Below are positions 55,836 to 64,000 of a DNA stretch of 64,000 nucleotides, in pieces. The notes beneath the pieces were generated by a model. The model was not told where the DNA came from. It saw only the letters and a program-made list of their open reading frames with translations, and made no database searches. Position 1 is the stretch's first letter. Each line of letters starts with the position of its first letter. The position numbers and the translations under genes are program-made. The DNA lies in contig NZ_SHKO01000001.1 in NCBI RefSeq assembly GCF_004217095.1, forward strand, positions 1,972,234 through 2,036,233, in the 5' to 3' direction. Origin of the DNA: Advenella incenata. Its GTDB lineage: Bacteria; Pseudomonadota; Gammaproteobacteria; Burkholderiales; Burkholderiaceae_B.

Positions 55836-56155
55836 GAACTTCGAAACGCAGGAGAATGAAGACCGTACGCCGCACCCCCGCGCCGCTCAAGACCTGCGAA
55901 TTAACGCATATTCATTCGATTGATGATGTTTATGACCAATTGCAAATCGCGCTGCATCTGCCCCAGTATTTCGGCCGCAATCTTGATGCGCTCTACGATA
56001 GCCTGAGTGCGGATGTAAAGGGCCCTTACCGGATTGTCTGGCACGGTCATGCCAGAAGCGCGATCGAGCTGGGCGAATTGTATTATGAAGGATTGCTGGA
56101 TATTTTCAGGGCGGTGGCCGGCGAACGTGACGACGTGCAGCTTGAACTGGACTGA
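55826..56155 (+). CDS. Barstar-family ribonuclease inhibitor
   Basis: A 109-residue protein. LHLPQYFGRNLDALYDSL is the barstar core; Asp54 and Asp58 match barstar D35 and D39, which plug the barnase active site, while barstar W38 is Tyr here. Barstar E76 appears replaced in IFRAVAGERDD. A basic N-terminal extension (MSMRTSKRRRMKTVRR) is absent from Bacillus barstar; it is either real or a sign that the true start is later. AAGGTG lies 5 bases before the ATG at 55826. It protects the producer before the ribonuclease is exported (inference from the pair). Confidence 0.9.
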   Translation: MSMRTSKRRRMKTVRRTPAPLKTCELTHIHSIDDVYDQLQIALHLPQYFGRNLDALYDSLSADVKGPYRIVWHGHARSAIELGELYYEGLLDIFRAVAGERDDVQLELD

Positions 56156-56361
56156 GCCTGTAAGCGTGATAGAACAAGGCTAATTTGTTCACGGCTGGTC
56201 TGGCGTTGACGTCCTGCAAACAGCTATGTGGCGCGCGCTATATCGGTCTGGCCAGGCGTAAAGACCGCAGCATGTTCAGCTAGACGGGTTGATCAGCGCA
56301 GACGGGCATAGTGCGCAGAGGGCGCCTTTGCCGGTGTTCCTTTTCATCGAATATACTGCAG

Positions 56362-56400
56362 AAAAAAAACCGGCCATGGGCAGACCCATGAGCCGGTTTG
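56362..56400 (-). terminator. Intrinsic terminator of sstT
   Basis: On the minus strand AACCGGCTCATGGG pairs with CCCATGGCCGGTT (one bulged base), a long stem with a TCTG loop, then eight T. It lies 35 bases past the sstT stop. Confidence 0.8.
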
Positions 56401-56434
56401 CTGTTTGTCAGTGCTGCTCATGCAGCATGCGGTT

Positions 56435-57673
56435 TCAGAGTGCAATTTCGCGTTCTGCTGCTCCCGGGTTTTGCATGGCTTTGTCCGCGGCGGCTGTAAA
56501 CAGTACATCGGTGGATGAGTTGAGTGCGGTCTCACAGGAGTCCTGCACCACACTGATGATGAAGCCGACCGTCACCACTTGTGCGGCCAGGTCATTGTTG
56601 ATGCCAAACAGGCTGCAGGCCATCGGAATCAACAGCAGCGAACCACCGGGCACGCCCGAGGCGCCGCAGGCGCCGATTGTTGCCAGCACACTGAGCAACA
56701 GTGCTGTCGGAATATCAACCGGAATGTTCAATGTATGGACGGCAGCCAATGTCAAAACAGTGATGGTAACGGCTGCCCCGGCCATATTGATGGTTGCACC
56801 CAGCGGGATCGACACCGAGTAGGTATCTTCGTGCAGGCCCAGTTTTTTGCACAGGAGCAGATTCACCGGAATGTTGGCGGCTGAACTGCGCGTAAAAAAG
56901 GCGGTGACGCCGCTTTCAGCCAGGCACCGGAATACCAGCGGGTAGGGGTTGCGGCGAAGCTTGAAATACACGATAAGTGGATTGACCACCAGGGCGACAA
57001 ACAGCATGCAGCTGACCAGAACCAGCAGCAGCCGGCCATAGGCTTTGAGCTCGCCCAGGCCGGTTGTGGCCACAGTAACTGCAATCAGACTGAAAATGCC
57101 CAATGGCGCCAGGCGGATTACCCAGCGCACGACATTGGTCACTGCTTGCGCTGCGTCGTTCAGGATAGCCTTGGTGCCGGCGCTCGCGTGACGCAGGCTG
57201 ATGCCCAATAAAATGGCCCAGCTCAGAATACCGATATAATTGGCTGTCAGGATGGCATTGACGGGGTTATCTATCAGGTTGAGCACCAGCGATCGCAATA
57301 CTTCCACAATCCCTGCCGGGGCACTTTGCGTGACCTGACTGGTCACCAGTGTAAGCGTCGTCGGAAAGGCAAAGCTGGCCACGACGGCAATCAATGCCGC
57401 CGCAAACGTACCCAGTACATAGAGTAATAAAATTGGCTTGATATAGACTTCAGTGCCACTGCGATGCTGGGCAATTGCCGCTATGACCAGCACGAAGACC
57501 AGCACCGGTGCGACTGCCTTAAGGGCGCCGGTAAAGAAGGTACCGATAATCTGGCTCGATTGGGCAGCCTGTGGAAAAAATACGCCAAATAAAATACCAA
57601 GAACCAGACCGATGATGATCTGCCGAACGAGATTACCGCGAGCGATAGCGGCCAATAAATGCTGCAAATTCAT
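56435..57673 (-). CDS. sstT: Serine/threonine:sodium symporter SstT
   Basis: A 412-residue carrier of the dicarboxylate/amino acid:cation symporter family. It starts [21 protein letters not shown] and has [14 protein letters not shown] (the serine-rich re-entrant loop), [20 protein letters not shown] and [15 protein letters not shown]. These forms, with the family length, fit SstT rather than GltP or DctA. It imports serine and threonine with sodium. A clear terminator follows. Confidence 0.93.
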   Translation of the reverse strand: MNLQHLLAAIARGNLVRQIIIGLVLGILFGVFFPQAAQSSQIIGTFFTGALKAVAPVLVFVLVIAAIAQHRSGTEVYIKPILLLYVLGTFAAALIAVVASFAFPTTLTLVTSQVTQSAPAGIVEVLRSLVLNLIDNPVNAILTANYIGILSWAILLGISLRHASAGTKAILNDAAQAVTNVVRWVIRLAPLGIFSLIAVTVATTGLGELKAYGRLLLVLVSCMLFVALVVNPLIVYFKLRRNPYPLVFRCLAESGVTAFFTRSSAANIPVNLLLCKKLGLHEDTYSVSIPLGATINMAGAAVTITVLTLAAVHTLNIPVDIPTALLLSVLATIGACGASGVPGGSLLLIPMACSLFGINNDLAAQVVTVGFIISVVQDSCETALNSSTDVLFTAAADKAMQNPGAAEREIAL

Positions 57674-57948
57674 GACATTGTTCCAAAATGCATGTGATCC
57701 CGCAGAACCGTGGGCAGCACAACCACTATGTCAGGCCGAACGCGTACGCGCGGGCAAAGGCTGATCCGTCGCTGCAGGAAAACGATAGAAGCGTTGCTGT
57801 CGGGCAACGTAAAAAAGGGAAGCGCCGCTCAGGATTGCCCTGAAAAAGTGCACTGGGCGTCATGTTAGCTGCTTTTTTGCCGCTTGTGTTTCGAAATGAT
57901 GACGTCAGGGCAAAACGGGTTTATGCGCAGGAAGGTCGATTTCGCCGG

Positions 57949-58533
57949 CTATTGGTCGCTATCGTCCCAGGTCCGGGTCGCTGCGATTGTGGCGTGCTGA
58001 CCGGCTTCGGGTTGCGCACTGGCGCTGCCTGTACCGCCAGCGCTGTTATGCTTGTCCACCTTGATGACGCTGATTTCGCCATTGGCTTCCAGAAACGCGC
58101 GTTTGACCTGCATCAACTCATCAATCCCGTTAATGCGTAGCTGCTCCAGCAATTCGGCGCGGGTGACATATTCGCGGCGCATATTTTTCAGTTGCAGGAT
58201 ACCGTCCTTGACAAGCAACAGCTGGTCAGGTGAAAGCACACGGCTTACTGCTGGAAAGAAATATCCCAGACGGTCAACCAGGAATGACCACAGAACAATA
58301 CCGGCGGCCACTATCAGGCCATCTGTGACCGTATCTGAAGATCCGGACAGCCCATTGCCGACGGCTTCCGATACCAGCATCACAACGACGATATCGGCAA
58401 AGCCCAGTGAGCCGATGTTACGCCGCCCGCCGAACCTGAACAGCAGATAAATACCCCAGTAAATGGCCGTGCTGCGCAAAAAGGCCTCGCCGAAGGTTTG
58501 CTGCATTTGAAATACGTCACTGAGCATACTCAT
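57949..58533 (-). CDS. DUF421 (YetF-type) membrane protein
   Basis: A 194-residue protein with three N-terminal membrane helices followed by a DUF421 cytosolic domain. AIYWGIYLLFRFGGRRNIGSLGFADIVVVMLVSEA and the LLVKDGILQLKNMRREYVTRAELLEQLR-NGI part are diagnostic. The C-terminal tail is Ala/Gly/Gln-rich and family-unlike. Function is poorly known; some Bacillus members respond to spore or acid stress. The start at 58533 agrees with the family; a longer frame has no helix. It follows tctA on the same strand behind a terminator. Confidence 0.88.
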   Translation of the reverse strand: MSMLSDVFQMQQTFGEAFLRSTAIYWGIYLLFRFGGRRNIGSLGFADIVVVMLVSEAVGNGLSGSSDTVTDGLIVAAGIVLWSFLVDRLGYFFPAVSRVLSPDQLLLVKDGILQLKNMRREYVTRAELLEQLRINGIDELMQVKRAFLEANGEISVIKVDKHNSAGGTGSASAQPEAGQHATIAATRTWDDSDQ

Positions 58534-58609
58534 AGGGAAATTCCTGTGAAAGAAGGAACGATACAAACAGGGGCTAGTCTGCAAAGTATACCGTGCGATC
58601 CGCGTCCAT

Positions 58610-58645
58610 AAAAAAACGCCCCGTACCGGTAGCGGCACAGGGCGG
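58610..58645 (-). terminator. Terminator of the tctBA operon
   Basis: On the minus strand CGCCCTGTGCCG pairs with CGGTACGGGGCG (12 pairs, two G-U) around CTAC, followed by seven T. It lies about 55 bases past the tctA stop and 75 before the DUF421 start. Confidence 0.7.
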
Positions 58646-58698
58646 TTGTTGTCTGCAGTCAGGCGAACCGCAAGGCGCGGTCAGCCAGCAACTGCAGT

Positions 58699-60207
58699 TT
58701 ACTCTTCTTCGACGAAGGTCTCTTCGCGTTTCTTGCGAATCGAGGGCAGTGCGACCAGCACCACCAGCGCAGCGGCCAGGATAAGCAATGACATGGACAG
58801 AGGGCGAGTGACGAACGTACTGAATTCGCCGCGGGACAACAGCAGGGCGCGACGGAAATTCTCTTCCATCATCGGACCCAGCACCAATCCGAGCAGTAGC
58901 GGGGCACCTTCACATTTGAGTTTGCTCCACACATAGCCCACGATACCGAAAATGGCCATGATGTAAATATCAAACACGTTATAGTTCAGCGAGTACACTC
59001 CGATAGTGCAGAACAGGACAATAGCCGGGAACAGGACACGGTAGGGGACTTTCAACAGCTTGACCCACAGGCCGATCAGCGGCAGGTTCAGAATCACCAA
59101 CATCAAGTTGCCGATCCACATGGACGCAATCAGACCCCAGAACAGTTCCGGATGGCTGGACATAACCTGCGGTCCTGGCTGAATGTTGTGGATGGTCATT
59201 GCACCTACCATCAATGCCATCACGGCATTGCCGGGGATACCCAGCGTTAGCAATGGGATGAAGGACGTCTGCGCAGCGGCATTATTGGCCGACTCAGGTC
59301 CCGCCAGGCCGGCAGGATGGCCTTTGCCGAAACGATGTGGCTCCCTGGATATTTTCTTTTCCAGCGTATAAGAGGCAAAGGACGACAATACGGCGCCGCC
59401 ACCGGGCAAAATACCCAGCGCAGATCCAAGCAGGGTGCCGCGGATACACGCCGGTGCTGCTTCACGCAATTCCTGCCGGTTCGGATACAGCGCACCAATC
59501 TTGTCTGTAATATCTACCCGGTTTTCTTTCTGCGCCAGGTTGTTCATGATTTCGGCCAGACCGAAAACACCCATGGCAACCACGGCAAAGTCAATGCCAT
59601 CTTGCAGTTCGGGAATGCCGAAGTCAAAGCGGGCCACGCCTGAGTTGACATCGGTCCCTACCATACCGAGCAGCAGACCCAGCAGAATCATGCAGATCGC
59701 TTTGGGCAGGGAGCCAGAGGCCAGTACCACGGCGCCGACAAGACCCAGTACCATGAGCGAGAAATACTCGGCCGGCCCGAACTTGAAGGCAACCTCGGCC
59801 AGTGGTGGCGCAAAGGCGGCCAGCAACAGGGTCGCAAAACAGCCTGCGAAGAACGAACCCATCGCAGCGATTGCCAGCGCAGCGCCGGCCCGACCGTTCT
59901 TGGCCATTTGGTGGCCGTCCAGTACGGTAACCACCGCTGAGGTCTCGCCAGGCAGGGCTACCAGAATAGCCGTTGTCGAGCCGCCATATTGTGCACCGTA
60001 GTAAATACCGGCAAGCATGATCAGGCCGGCGGTCGGCGGCAGAATGTAGGTTAACGGCAGCAGCATGGCAATCGTGGGTACAGGGCCGATACCGGGCAAA
60101 ACGCCGATCAGGGTGCCCAGAATACATCCGAGCAGGGCATAGGCCAGGTTTTCAGGCGTAAAAGCGACCGAAAACCCCAGGGCCAGATGTTGTAATAAGT
60201 CCAGCAT
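58699..60207 (-). CDS. tctA: Tripartite tricarboxylate transporter large membrane subunit
   Basis: A 502-residue 12-helix permease subunit. MLDLLQHLALGFSVAFTPEN, GVLPGIGPVPTIAMLLPLTY, YGAQYGGSTTAILVALPGE and GILPGGGAVLSSFASYTLEK are TctA family hallmarks. With TctB it moves tricarboxylates or similar acids, delivered by a periplasmic TctC. No tctC is present in this window; it may be encoded elsewhere, as many beta-proteobacterial TctC proteins are. Two bases separate it from tctB. Confidence 0.95.
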   Translation of the reverse strand: MLDLLQHLALGFSVAFTPENLAYALLGCILGTLIGVLPGIGPVPTIAMLLPLTYILPPTAGLIMLAGIYYGAQYGGSTTAILVALPGETSAVVTVLDGHQMAKNGRAGAALAIAAMGSFFAGCFATLLLAAFAPPLAEVAFKFGPAEYFSLMVLGLVGAVVLASGSLPKAICMILLGLLLGMVGTDVNSGVARFDFGIPELQDGIDFAVVAMGVFGLAEIMNNLAQKENRVDITDKIGALYPNRQELREAAPACIRGTLLGSALGILPGGGAVLSSFASYTLEKKISREPHRFGKGHPAGLAGPESANNAAAQTSFIPLLTLGIPGNAVMALMVGAMTIHNIQPGPQVMSSHPELFWGLIASMWIGNLMLVILNLPLIGLWVKLLKVPYRVLFPAIVLFCTIGVYSLNYNVFDIYIMAIFGIVGYVWSKLKCEGAPLLLGLVLGPMMEENFRRALLLSRGEFSTFVTRPLSMSLLILAAALVVLVALPSIRKKREETFVEEE

Positions 60208-60209
60208 GA

Positions 60210-60755
60210 TTATTTTCCTTTGATCCGACGTATCAGCATGACAACTGCAATCACGATACCCAGCGGGATCGTGATCTGCGCCAGGGTGCTCCATTCGGCA
60301 ATGGGTTCAGGCCAAAGCGGGAATATCAGACCCAGGCCTTTGACGAAGGCCAGCCAGGCAAACACGGTCAGGAAGATGGCATTGCCCACAGCAATTGTCA
60401 GGCTGAATTCATGACTGGCCAGGCTGCAAAAAATGACCAGCAGTGGAGTGGCAATGTACAGCCCCAGGTGATCCAGCATAATGCCGTACAGGCTGATACT
60501 GCCAATAATCAGAAATAGAATATCCCAGTCGAAATGGCCGACGGCGCTGTCCTCGGCCGGCTTGCCGCGCAGGGAATTGACGGTAACAATCGCGCCCAGC
60601 AATGCCATACAGATGGCCAGCCAGAAAGGGAAATAGCCTGGACCCATGCGGCTTGGTGTGCCCATGTCATAGCTGTATGAAAATATAACGAAGCCCAGGC
60701 CGATGGCCACAAACATCAGGCCGGACCAGAAGTCCTGTTGATTTTTTATCTGCAT
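60210..60755 (-). CDS. tctB: Tripartite tricarboxylate transporter small membrane subunit
   Basis: A 181-residue four-helix TctB protein: NQQDFWSGLMFVAIGLGFVIFSYSYDMGTPSRMGPGYFPFW, then DILFLIIGSISLYGIMLDHLGLYIATPLL. The GTPSRMGPGYFP turn is typical. First gene of tctBA, divergent from a two-component system across 230 bases. AAAAGGT precedes the ATG. Confidence 0.93.
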   Translation of the reverse strand: MQIKNQQDFWSGLMFVAIGLGFVIFSYSYDMGTPSRMGPGYFPFWLAICMALLGAIVTVNSLRGKPAEDSAVGHFDWDILFLIIGSISLYGIMLDHLGLYIATPLLVIFCSLASHEFSLTIAVGNAIFLTVFAWLAFVKGLGLIFPLWPEPIAEWSTLAQITIPLGIVIAVVMLIRRIKGK

Positions 60756-60789
60756 AATTTACCTTTTAAGTCTCCACTAAAATTGCAGG

Positions 60790-60821
60790 TGTATAGACAG
60801 AAGATTGTATAGAGACAAAAG
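60790..60821. promoter_or_regulatory. Direct repeats upstream of tctB
   Basis: TGTATAGACAGAAG (60790-60803) is repeated with changes as TGTATAGAGACAAAAG (60806-60821), a 16-base period. Spaced direct repeats are the usual binding form of OmpR-type regulators. The divergent regulator gene is therefore a candidate for binding here. A nearby imperfect inverted repeat (TGACGAAAAC / GTTTTGTCA, about 60833-60858) is also present. Confidence 0.4.
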
Positions 60822-60985
60822 TCTTGCAGTGGATGACGAAAACATTACCGTTTTGTCATGATTGCATTTGAATAAAAATGTATATTGGAATTCTGGTCGG
60901 TACGGCACGCGTGCCGGCATGAAATTGTATGATGCTCAGGTGGCGGTGCAAAGCCGACAAAATGCATAGGAACGGGGGGACGCTC

Positions 60986-61696
60986 ATGTGGCACTGCTTG
61001 GTCATTGAGGACGATTATGAAAACGCACGATATATTGCCAATGGCCTGAATGAGTTGCGGCACGATGCTGTGGTCTGCGGCAATGGCGCAGACGGCATGC
61101 GACGCGCCAGTGAGCAGCAATGGGACATTATCATCCTGGACCGGATGCTGCCCGGCAATATTGATGGCCTGTCCATTCTTTCCACGCTGCGCGCGCTGGG
61201 CAATAAGACGCCGGTGCTGGTGCTTAGCGCCTTGTCAGGCGTGGATGAGCGCGTTCGTGGTCTGAAATCGGGCGGCGACGATTATCTGACCAAACCCTTT
61301 GCCTTTTCCGAGCTGATCGCCCGGATCGAGGCGCTGATCCGGCGTGCCGGCAGCGACGATACTGTCAAGCAACTGCGGGTTGGCGATCTCAAGTTGGATC
61401 TGATCAGCCGGAAGGTGGAACGTGGCGGCAAACTCATCAACCTGCAGCCCCGGGAATATCGTCTGCTTGTCCACATGATGCAAAATGCGGGCAATGTCGT
61501 GACCCGCACCATGCTGCTTGAAACGGTGTGGGACTATCGTTTTGATCCGCAATCGAATGTGATTGATGTTCAGATCAGTCGCCTGCGACGCAAGATCGAC
61601 ACAGGCTTTCAAACCCAGCTGATTCACACGGTATGGGGCGAGGGCTACGTCCTCGCGGATCAAGGGCAGACGACCGGGCAGGATATCGCGCAGTGA
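60986..61696 (+). CDS. Response regulator, OmpR family (TctD-like)
   Basis: A 236-residue response regulator. The receiver domain has acidic IEDD, phospho-acceptor Asp52 in IIILDRML and Lys in LTKPFAFSE. The DNA-binding winged helix ends with VVTRTMLLETVWDYRFDPQSNVIDVQISRLRRKID and GEGYVL. GGGGGGA lies 5 bases before the ATG. The sensor gene overlaps its stop codon by four bases. Divergence from tctBA suggests control of that transporter, as TctD does in Salmonella; that is inference. Confidence 0.92.
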   Translation: MWHCLVIEDDYENARYIANGLNELRHDAVVCGNGADGMRRASEQQWDIIILDRMLPGNIDGLSILSTLRALGNKTPVLVLSALSGVDERVRGLKSGGDDYLTKPFAFSELIARIEALIRRAGSDDTVKQLRVGDLKLDLISRKVERGGKLINLQPREYRLLVHMMQNAGNVVTRTMLLETVWDYRFDPQSNVIDVQISRLRRKIDTGFQTQLIHTVWGEGYVLADQGQTTGQDIAQ

Positions 61697-63063
61697 TTGG
61701 TCAATTCGTCCGTTTTCTGGACCGGACATGGAATTCGATTTCCTTTCGGCTGACATTCAATTACGGAATGCTGGCCATCTTTTCCATCTTGGTCCTGATG
61801 GCATTTATTTATTTGCAGGTGGTAGGTGCGTTGCATTCCCAATTGCAGCGGCAAATCGCTTCGACGACCCATCGGCTGGTGACCGATTTTGAAGCGGGCG
61901 GGTCTGATCGGTTGATCCGTTCACTGGCCTTTACCCTGTCCGATGATGTCGATTCTGACAAGGGATTGTATCTTTTGCTTAATCAGACTGGTGAAAAGGT
62001 GATCGGCAACCTGGATGCTGCTCCGGTCTCGCGGCTGTCAGAGATCGCGGAAGCTGATGTGAGCAACGAGGGAGTCGCGCTTAGCGGCAGGTTCAAGGTG
62101 TCGATGCTGGATGATGGCAGCACGCTGGTGGTCGGTGTGGACCTGGCCGAGACCAACAGAACCATCGCATTGATCGGACAGGCCTGCCTGGTCACGCTGT
62201 TTGTTGCCCTGATGCTGGTGATTGTGGGTACATTCATTTTCAGGCGCGAACTCGATTACCGGGTCAGCAGCATTCACAAGACAGCCACGCAAATCAGCAG
62301 TGGTCAACTGTCTTCCCGTATACCACTGTCTGAAATCCACGATGAGTTTTACCATCTGAGCTACGAAATCAACTCAATGCTGGACCGTATCGAGGCACTC
62401 ATGAAGGGCGTTCGTCATGTGTCCGATACGATTGCGCATAATCTGCGCACGCCCCTGACGCGCATTATCAGCCGGTTACGCACGGTGCAGCGGCCCGGTC
62501 ATTCTGCGCAGGAAGTGATGCAGGCCACGCATTTTGCCGTTCAGGAAATTGAAAACCTGAATCAGCTGTTTGAGAAGCTACTGCAGATCTCCGAGATTGA
62601 AGCCGGTGTGCATCGGCAACGCTTTCGCATCTGTGATTTTTCCGCAATCGCCGATGACGTCATTGACCTTTACAGCGCCTTCGCCGAAGACCGGCATCAT
62701 CAGTTGTCACTGAATGTCCAGGGCGACTGCCATATCCAGGGGGATGCAGACCTGCTGGCCAGCATGCTGGCCAATCTGGTGGATAATGCACTGAAATATA
62801 CCAGCCAACATGTCTGGGTCAGTTTACAGGGCGAGCAGGGGCAGTTGTCGATTCGGATAGAAGATGACGGTCCGGGGATTCCAGCCAGAGAATATGGCAA
62901 TGTGGGCAAACACTTCTACCAACTGGATCCCAATGCCACCGGCTTTGGGCTCGGGCTCAAAAGCGTTATGGCCATTGTGACCATGCATGAGGGAACCCTG
63001 ACGTTTGAGGACCGCCGGCCCGGGCTCAGAATCACAATTGTGTTTCCGATCGAGCAGGGGTAG
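61693..63063 (+). CDS. Sensor histidine kinase (TctE-like)
   Basis: A 456-residue membrane sensor. Helix 1 is about residues 25-47, a periplasmic domain of about 110 residues follows, then helix 2 (ACLVTLFVALMLVIVGTFIF), a HAMP linker, the H-box VSDTIAHNLRTPLTRI, and the ATPase boxes NLVDNALKYT, IEDDGPGIP and GFGLGLKSV. The GTG start overlaps the regulator stop (GTGA), so they are co-translated. The periplasmic domain could sense the acid carried by tctBA (inference). Confidence 0.92.
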   Translation: MIGQFVRFLDRTWNSISFRLTFNYGMLAIFSILVLMAFIYLQVVGALHSQLQRQIASTTHRLVTDFEAGGSDRLIRSLAFTLSDDVDSDKGLYLLLNQTGEKVIGNLDAAPVSRLSEIAEADVSNEGVALSGRFKVSMLDDGSTLVVGVDLAETNRTIALIGQACLVTLFVALMLVIVGTFIFRRELDYRVSSIHKTATQISSGQLSSRIPLSEIHDEFYHLSYEINSMLDRIEALMKGVRHVSDTIAHNLRTPLTRIISRLRTVQRPGHSAQEVMQATHFAVQEIENLNQLFEKLLQISEIEAGVHRQRFRICDFSAIADDVIDLYSAFAEDRHHQLSLNVQGDCHIQGDADLLASMLANLVDNALKYTSQHVWVSLQGEQGQLSIRIEDDGPGIPAREYGNVGKHFYQLDPNATGFGLGLKSVMAIVTMHEGTLTFEDRRPGLRITIVFPIEQG

Positions 63064-63092
63064 GCGTCGGACACCGGTTGAGATACAGGCCG

Positions 63093-63365
63093 TCAACCGA
63101 AGTAGGGTGCGCGTCTGCCGACCTTGGTTACGCCGTCTTCATCAATCTGATAGAAATCCTTCGGACTGTTCCAGCACTCGTCAAAAAGCGCATCCAGACG
63201 TTCTGGTCCGAATTTTTCATACGCGTTTTCCTTGACCAGAACGAATCCATCCCGGTGGCTGTTCATGTAGTATTTCACAAGTGATAGCTGTTTGCCCACC
63301 CGGTAAGCTTCGTAGACCACGCCTAATGCATCGCCTTTACGTACAGCCCATTTTTCAAATGCCAT
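63093..63365 (-). CDS. Small hypothetical protein
   Basis: A 90-residue soluble protein I do not recognise. It starts MAFEKWAVRKGDALGVVYEA and contains SLVKYYMNSHRDGFVLVKEN, AYEKFGPERLDALFDECWNS and FYQIDEDGVTKVGRRAPYFG. There is no signal or membrane helix, and the charged, aromatic-rich sequence is unlike a shadow frame. The ATG at 63365 is chosen over a later-extended frame that reads through low-complexity sequence. Convergent with the kinase gene; 88 bases after a divergent-oriented acetyltransferase start region. Confidence 0.65.
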   Translation of the reverse strand: MAFEKWAVRKGDALGVVYEAYRVGKQLSLVKYYMNSHRDGFVLVKENAYEKFGPERLDALFDECWNSPKDFYQIDEDGVTKVGRRAPYFG

Positions 63366-63453
63366 CGCTGTCTCCCAGCTTAATTGCTCACTATACAGCA
63401 GATACGGCAACCATTAGCGTTCAATGCGGTGAAACGGTGAGTTGGCCCTGGGA

Positions 63454-63939
63454 TCAGGAAATGGTCGTCGTCTGGTCATTATCCTGGTCCAGCCGCCGCG
63501 TCAGGCGTAGCATGTCATACAGCCGGATGCCGTCTTCGACGATGGGTTCATCGTAGTTGTCGATGAAAAAATTCCGTTCAATGCCGGTTACCCGAAAACC
63601 CTGTTTTTGGTAAAAGGCGAGCTGGTAGCCGAATGATCCGGTTCCCACCTCCAATCGTAGCGCACCAGATCGCCGATAAAAATCGATGATCCACTTAAGC
63701 AGCAACGTGCCCGTACCTGTTTTCTGGTGATCCGGATGCACGGCGATACTCATGATTTCGCAGCATGCGACCCCCATCGGCTGTACCAGGCATGCGCCGA
63801 TCACCATTCCGTCGCGGGAAGCGACAAAGCACTGCGAGTGGGGAAGATACGAGCGAATCTTCTGCTCGGATGGGTCGGCCAGCAGCAAAAGATCAATAGG
63901 CGCTTGCGTTGGTGGTACTTGTTCAATGAGGGGCTGCAT
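63454..63939 (-). CDS. GNAT-family N-acetyltransferase
   Basis: A 161-residue acetyltransferase. The acetyl-CoA motif A is IMSIAVHPDHQKTGTGTLLLKWII (with the Q/RxxGxG/A loop as QKTGTG), and motif B is FYQKQGFRVTG. The N-terminal part is VASRDGMVIGACLVQ. The substrate is unknown. The gene lies upstream of the small hypothetical gene on the same strand. Confidence 0.88.
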   Translation of the reverse strand: MQPLIEQVPPTQAPIDLLLLADPSEQKIRSYLPHSQCFVASRDGMVIGACLVQPMGVACCEIMSIAVHPDHQKTGTGTLLLKWIIDFYRRSGALRLEVGTGSFGYQLAFYQKQGFRVTGIERNFFIDNYDEPIVEDGIRLYDMLRLTRRLDQDNDQTTTIS

Positions 63940-64000
63940 ATTTCAGGTGTGGTTGTGCCAAAGGGCTGGAAAGCCTATGCTGGTTTGGTCGGCTCGGTTC

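Overview
The window looks like a chromosomal segment from a betaproteobacterium, most likely the family Alcaligenaceae (Bordetella/Advenella-like). This rests on protein-family resemblance and gene neighbourhoods such as yebC-purD-nadD-rsfS-rlmH-maf, pepN-fbp, tldD next to aroG, glcDEF-mnmA-purB and tctBA beside a two-component system. No database search was possible, so the genus is a guess. Base composition is moderately GC-rich throughout. I saw no rRNA, tRNA, insertion sequence, prophage or CRISPR array. Most of the window is core or shell metabolism.

Layout. 0-8.5 kb: a LysR regulator divergent from an amidase and a major-facilitator carrier; a DUF423 membrane protein; a large aminopeptidase P; a YeiH-type exporter divergent from its YeiE-like LysR regulator. 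8.5-9 kb: ribosomal proteins L33 and L28. 9.3-13.7 kb: a three-gene minus-strand operon of a membrane glycosyltransferase-like protein, a MATE pump and a Bcr/CflA pump. Upstream of it is an odd 740-base non-coding stretch with G runs, a heptamer tandem array and a perfect 18-bp inverted repeat. 14.4-19 kb: L31 type B, a small unknown protein, and kynA, kynU, kynB (tryptophan to anthranilate). 18.9-26 kb: radC, slpA-like/ispH/maiA, and the minus-strand maf-rlmH-rsfS-nadD-purD-yebC block.

26-36 kb: a HerA-like ATPase, MarR/quinone oxidoreductase, LysR/aldo-keto reductase, fbp and pepN. 36-46 kb: a DUF4136 lipoprotein, tldD, a phenylalanine-rich leader peptide with an intrinsic terminator in front of aroG, glcDEF, mnmA and purB. 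46-52.5 kb: cytochrome c' and cytochrome b561, three lipoproteins (two of them tandem paralogues with a SecD-head-like pattern), a membrane-anchored glutamate-synthase-like flavoprotein and an unknown anchored protein. 53-56 kb: CDP-diglyceride pyrophosphatase beside an LplT-like carrier, then a secreted barnase-type ribonuclease with its barstar-type inhibitor. 56-64 kb: sstT, a DUF421 protein, tctBA divergent from a two-component system, a small unknown protein and an acetyltransferase.

The most interesting features are the Phe attenuator of aroG (possibly with a leaderless leader peptide), the barnase-barstar pair, the twin SecD-head-like lipoproteins, and the repeat and G-tract region upstream of the glycosyltransferase/efflux operon.
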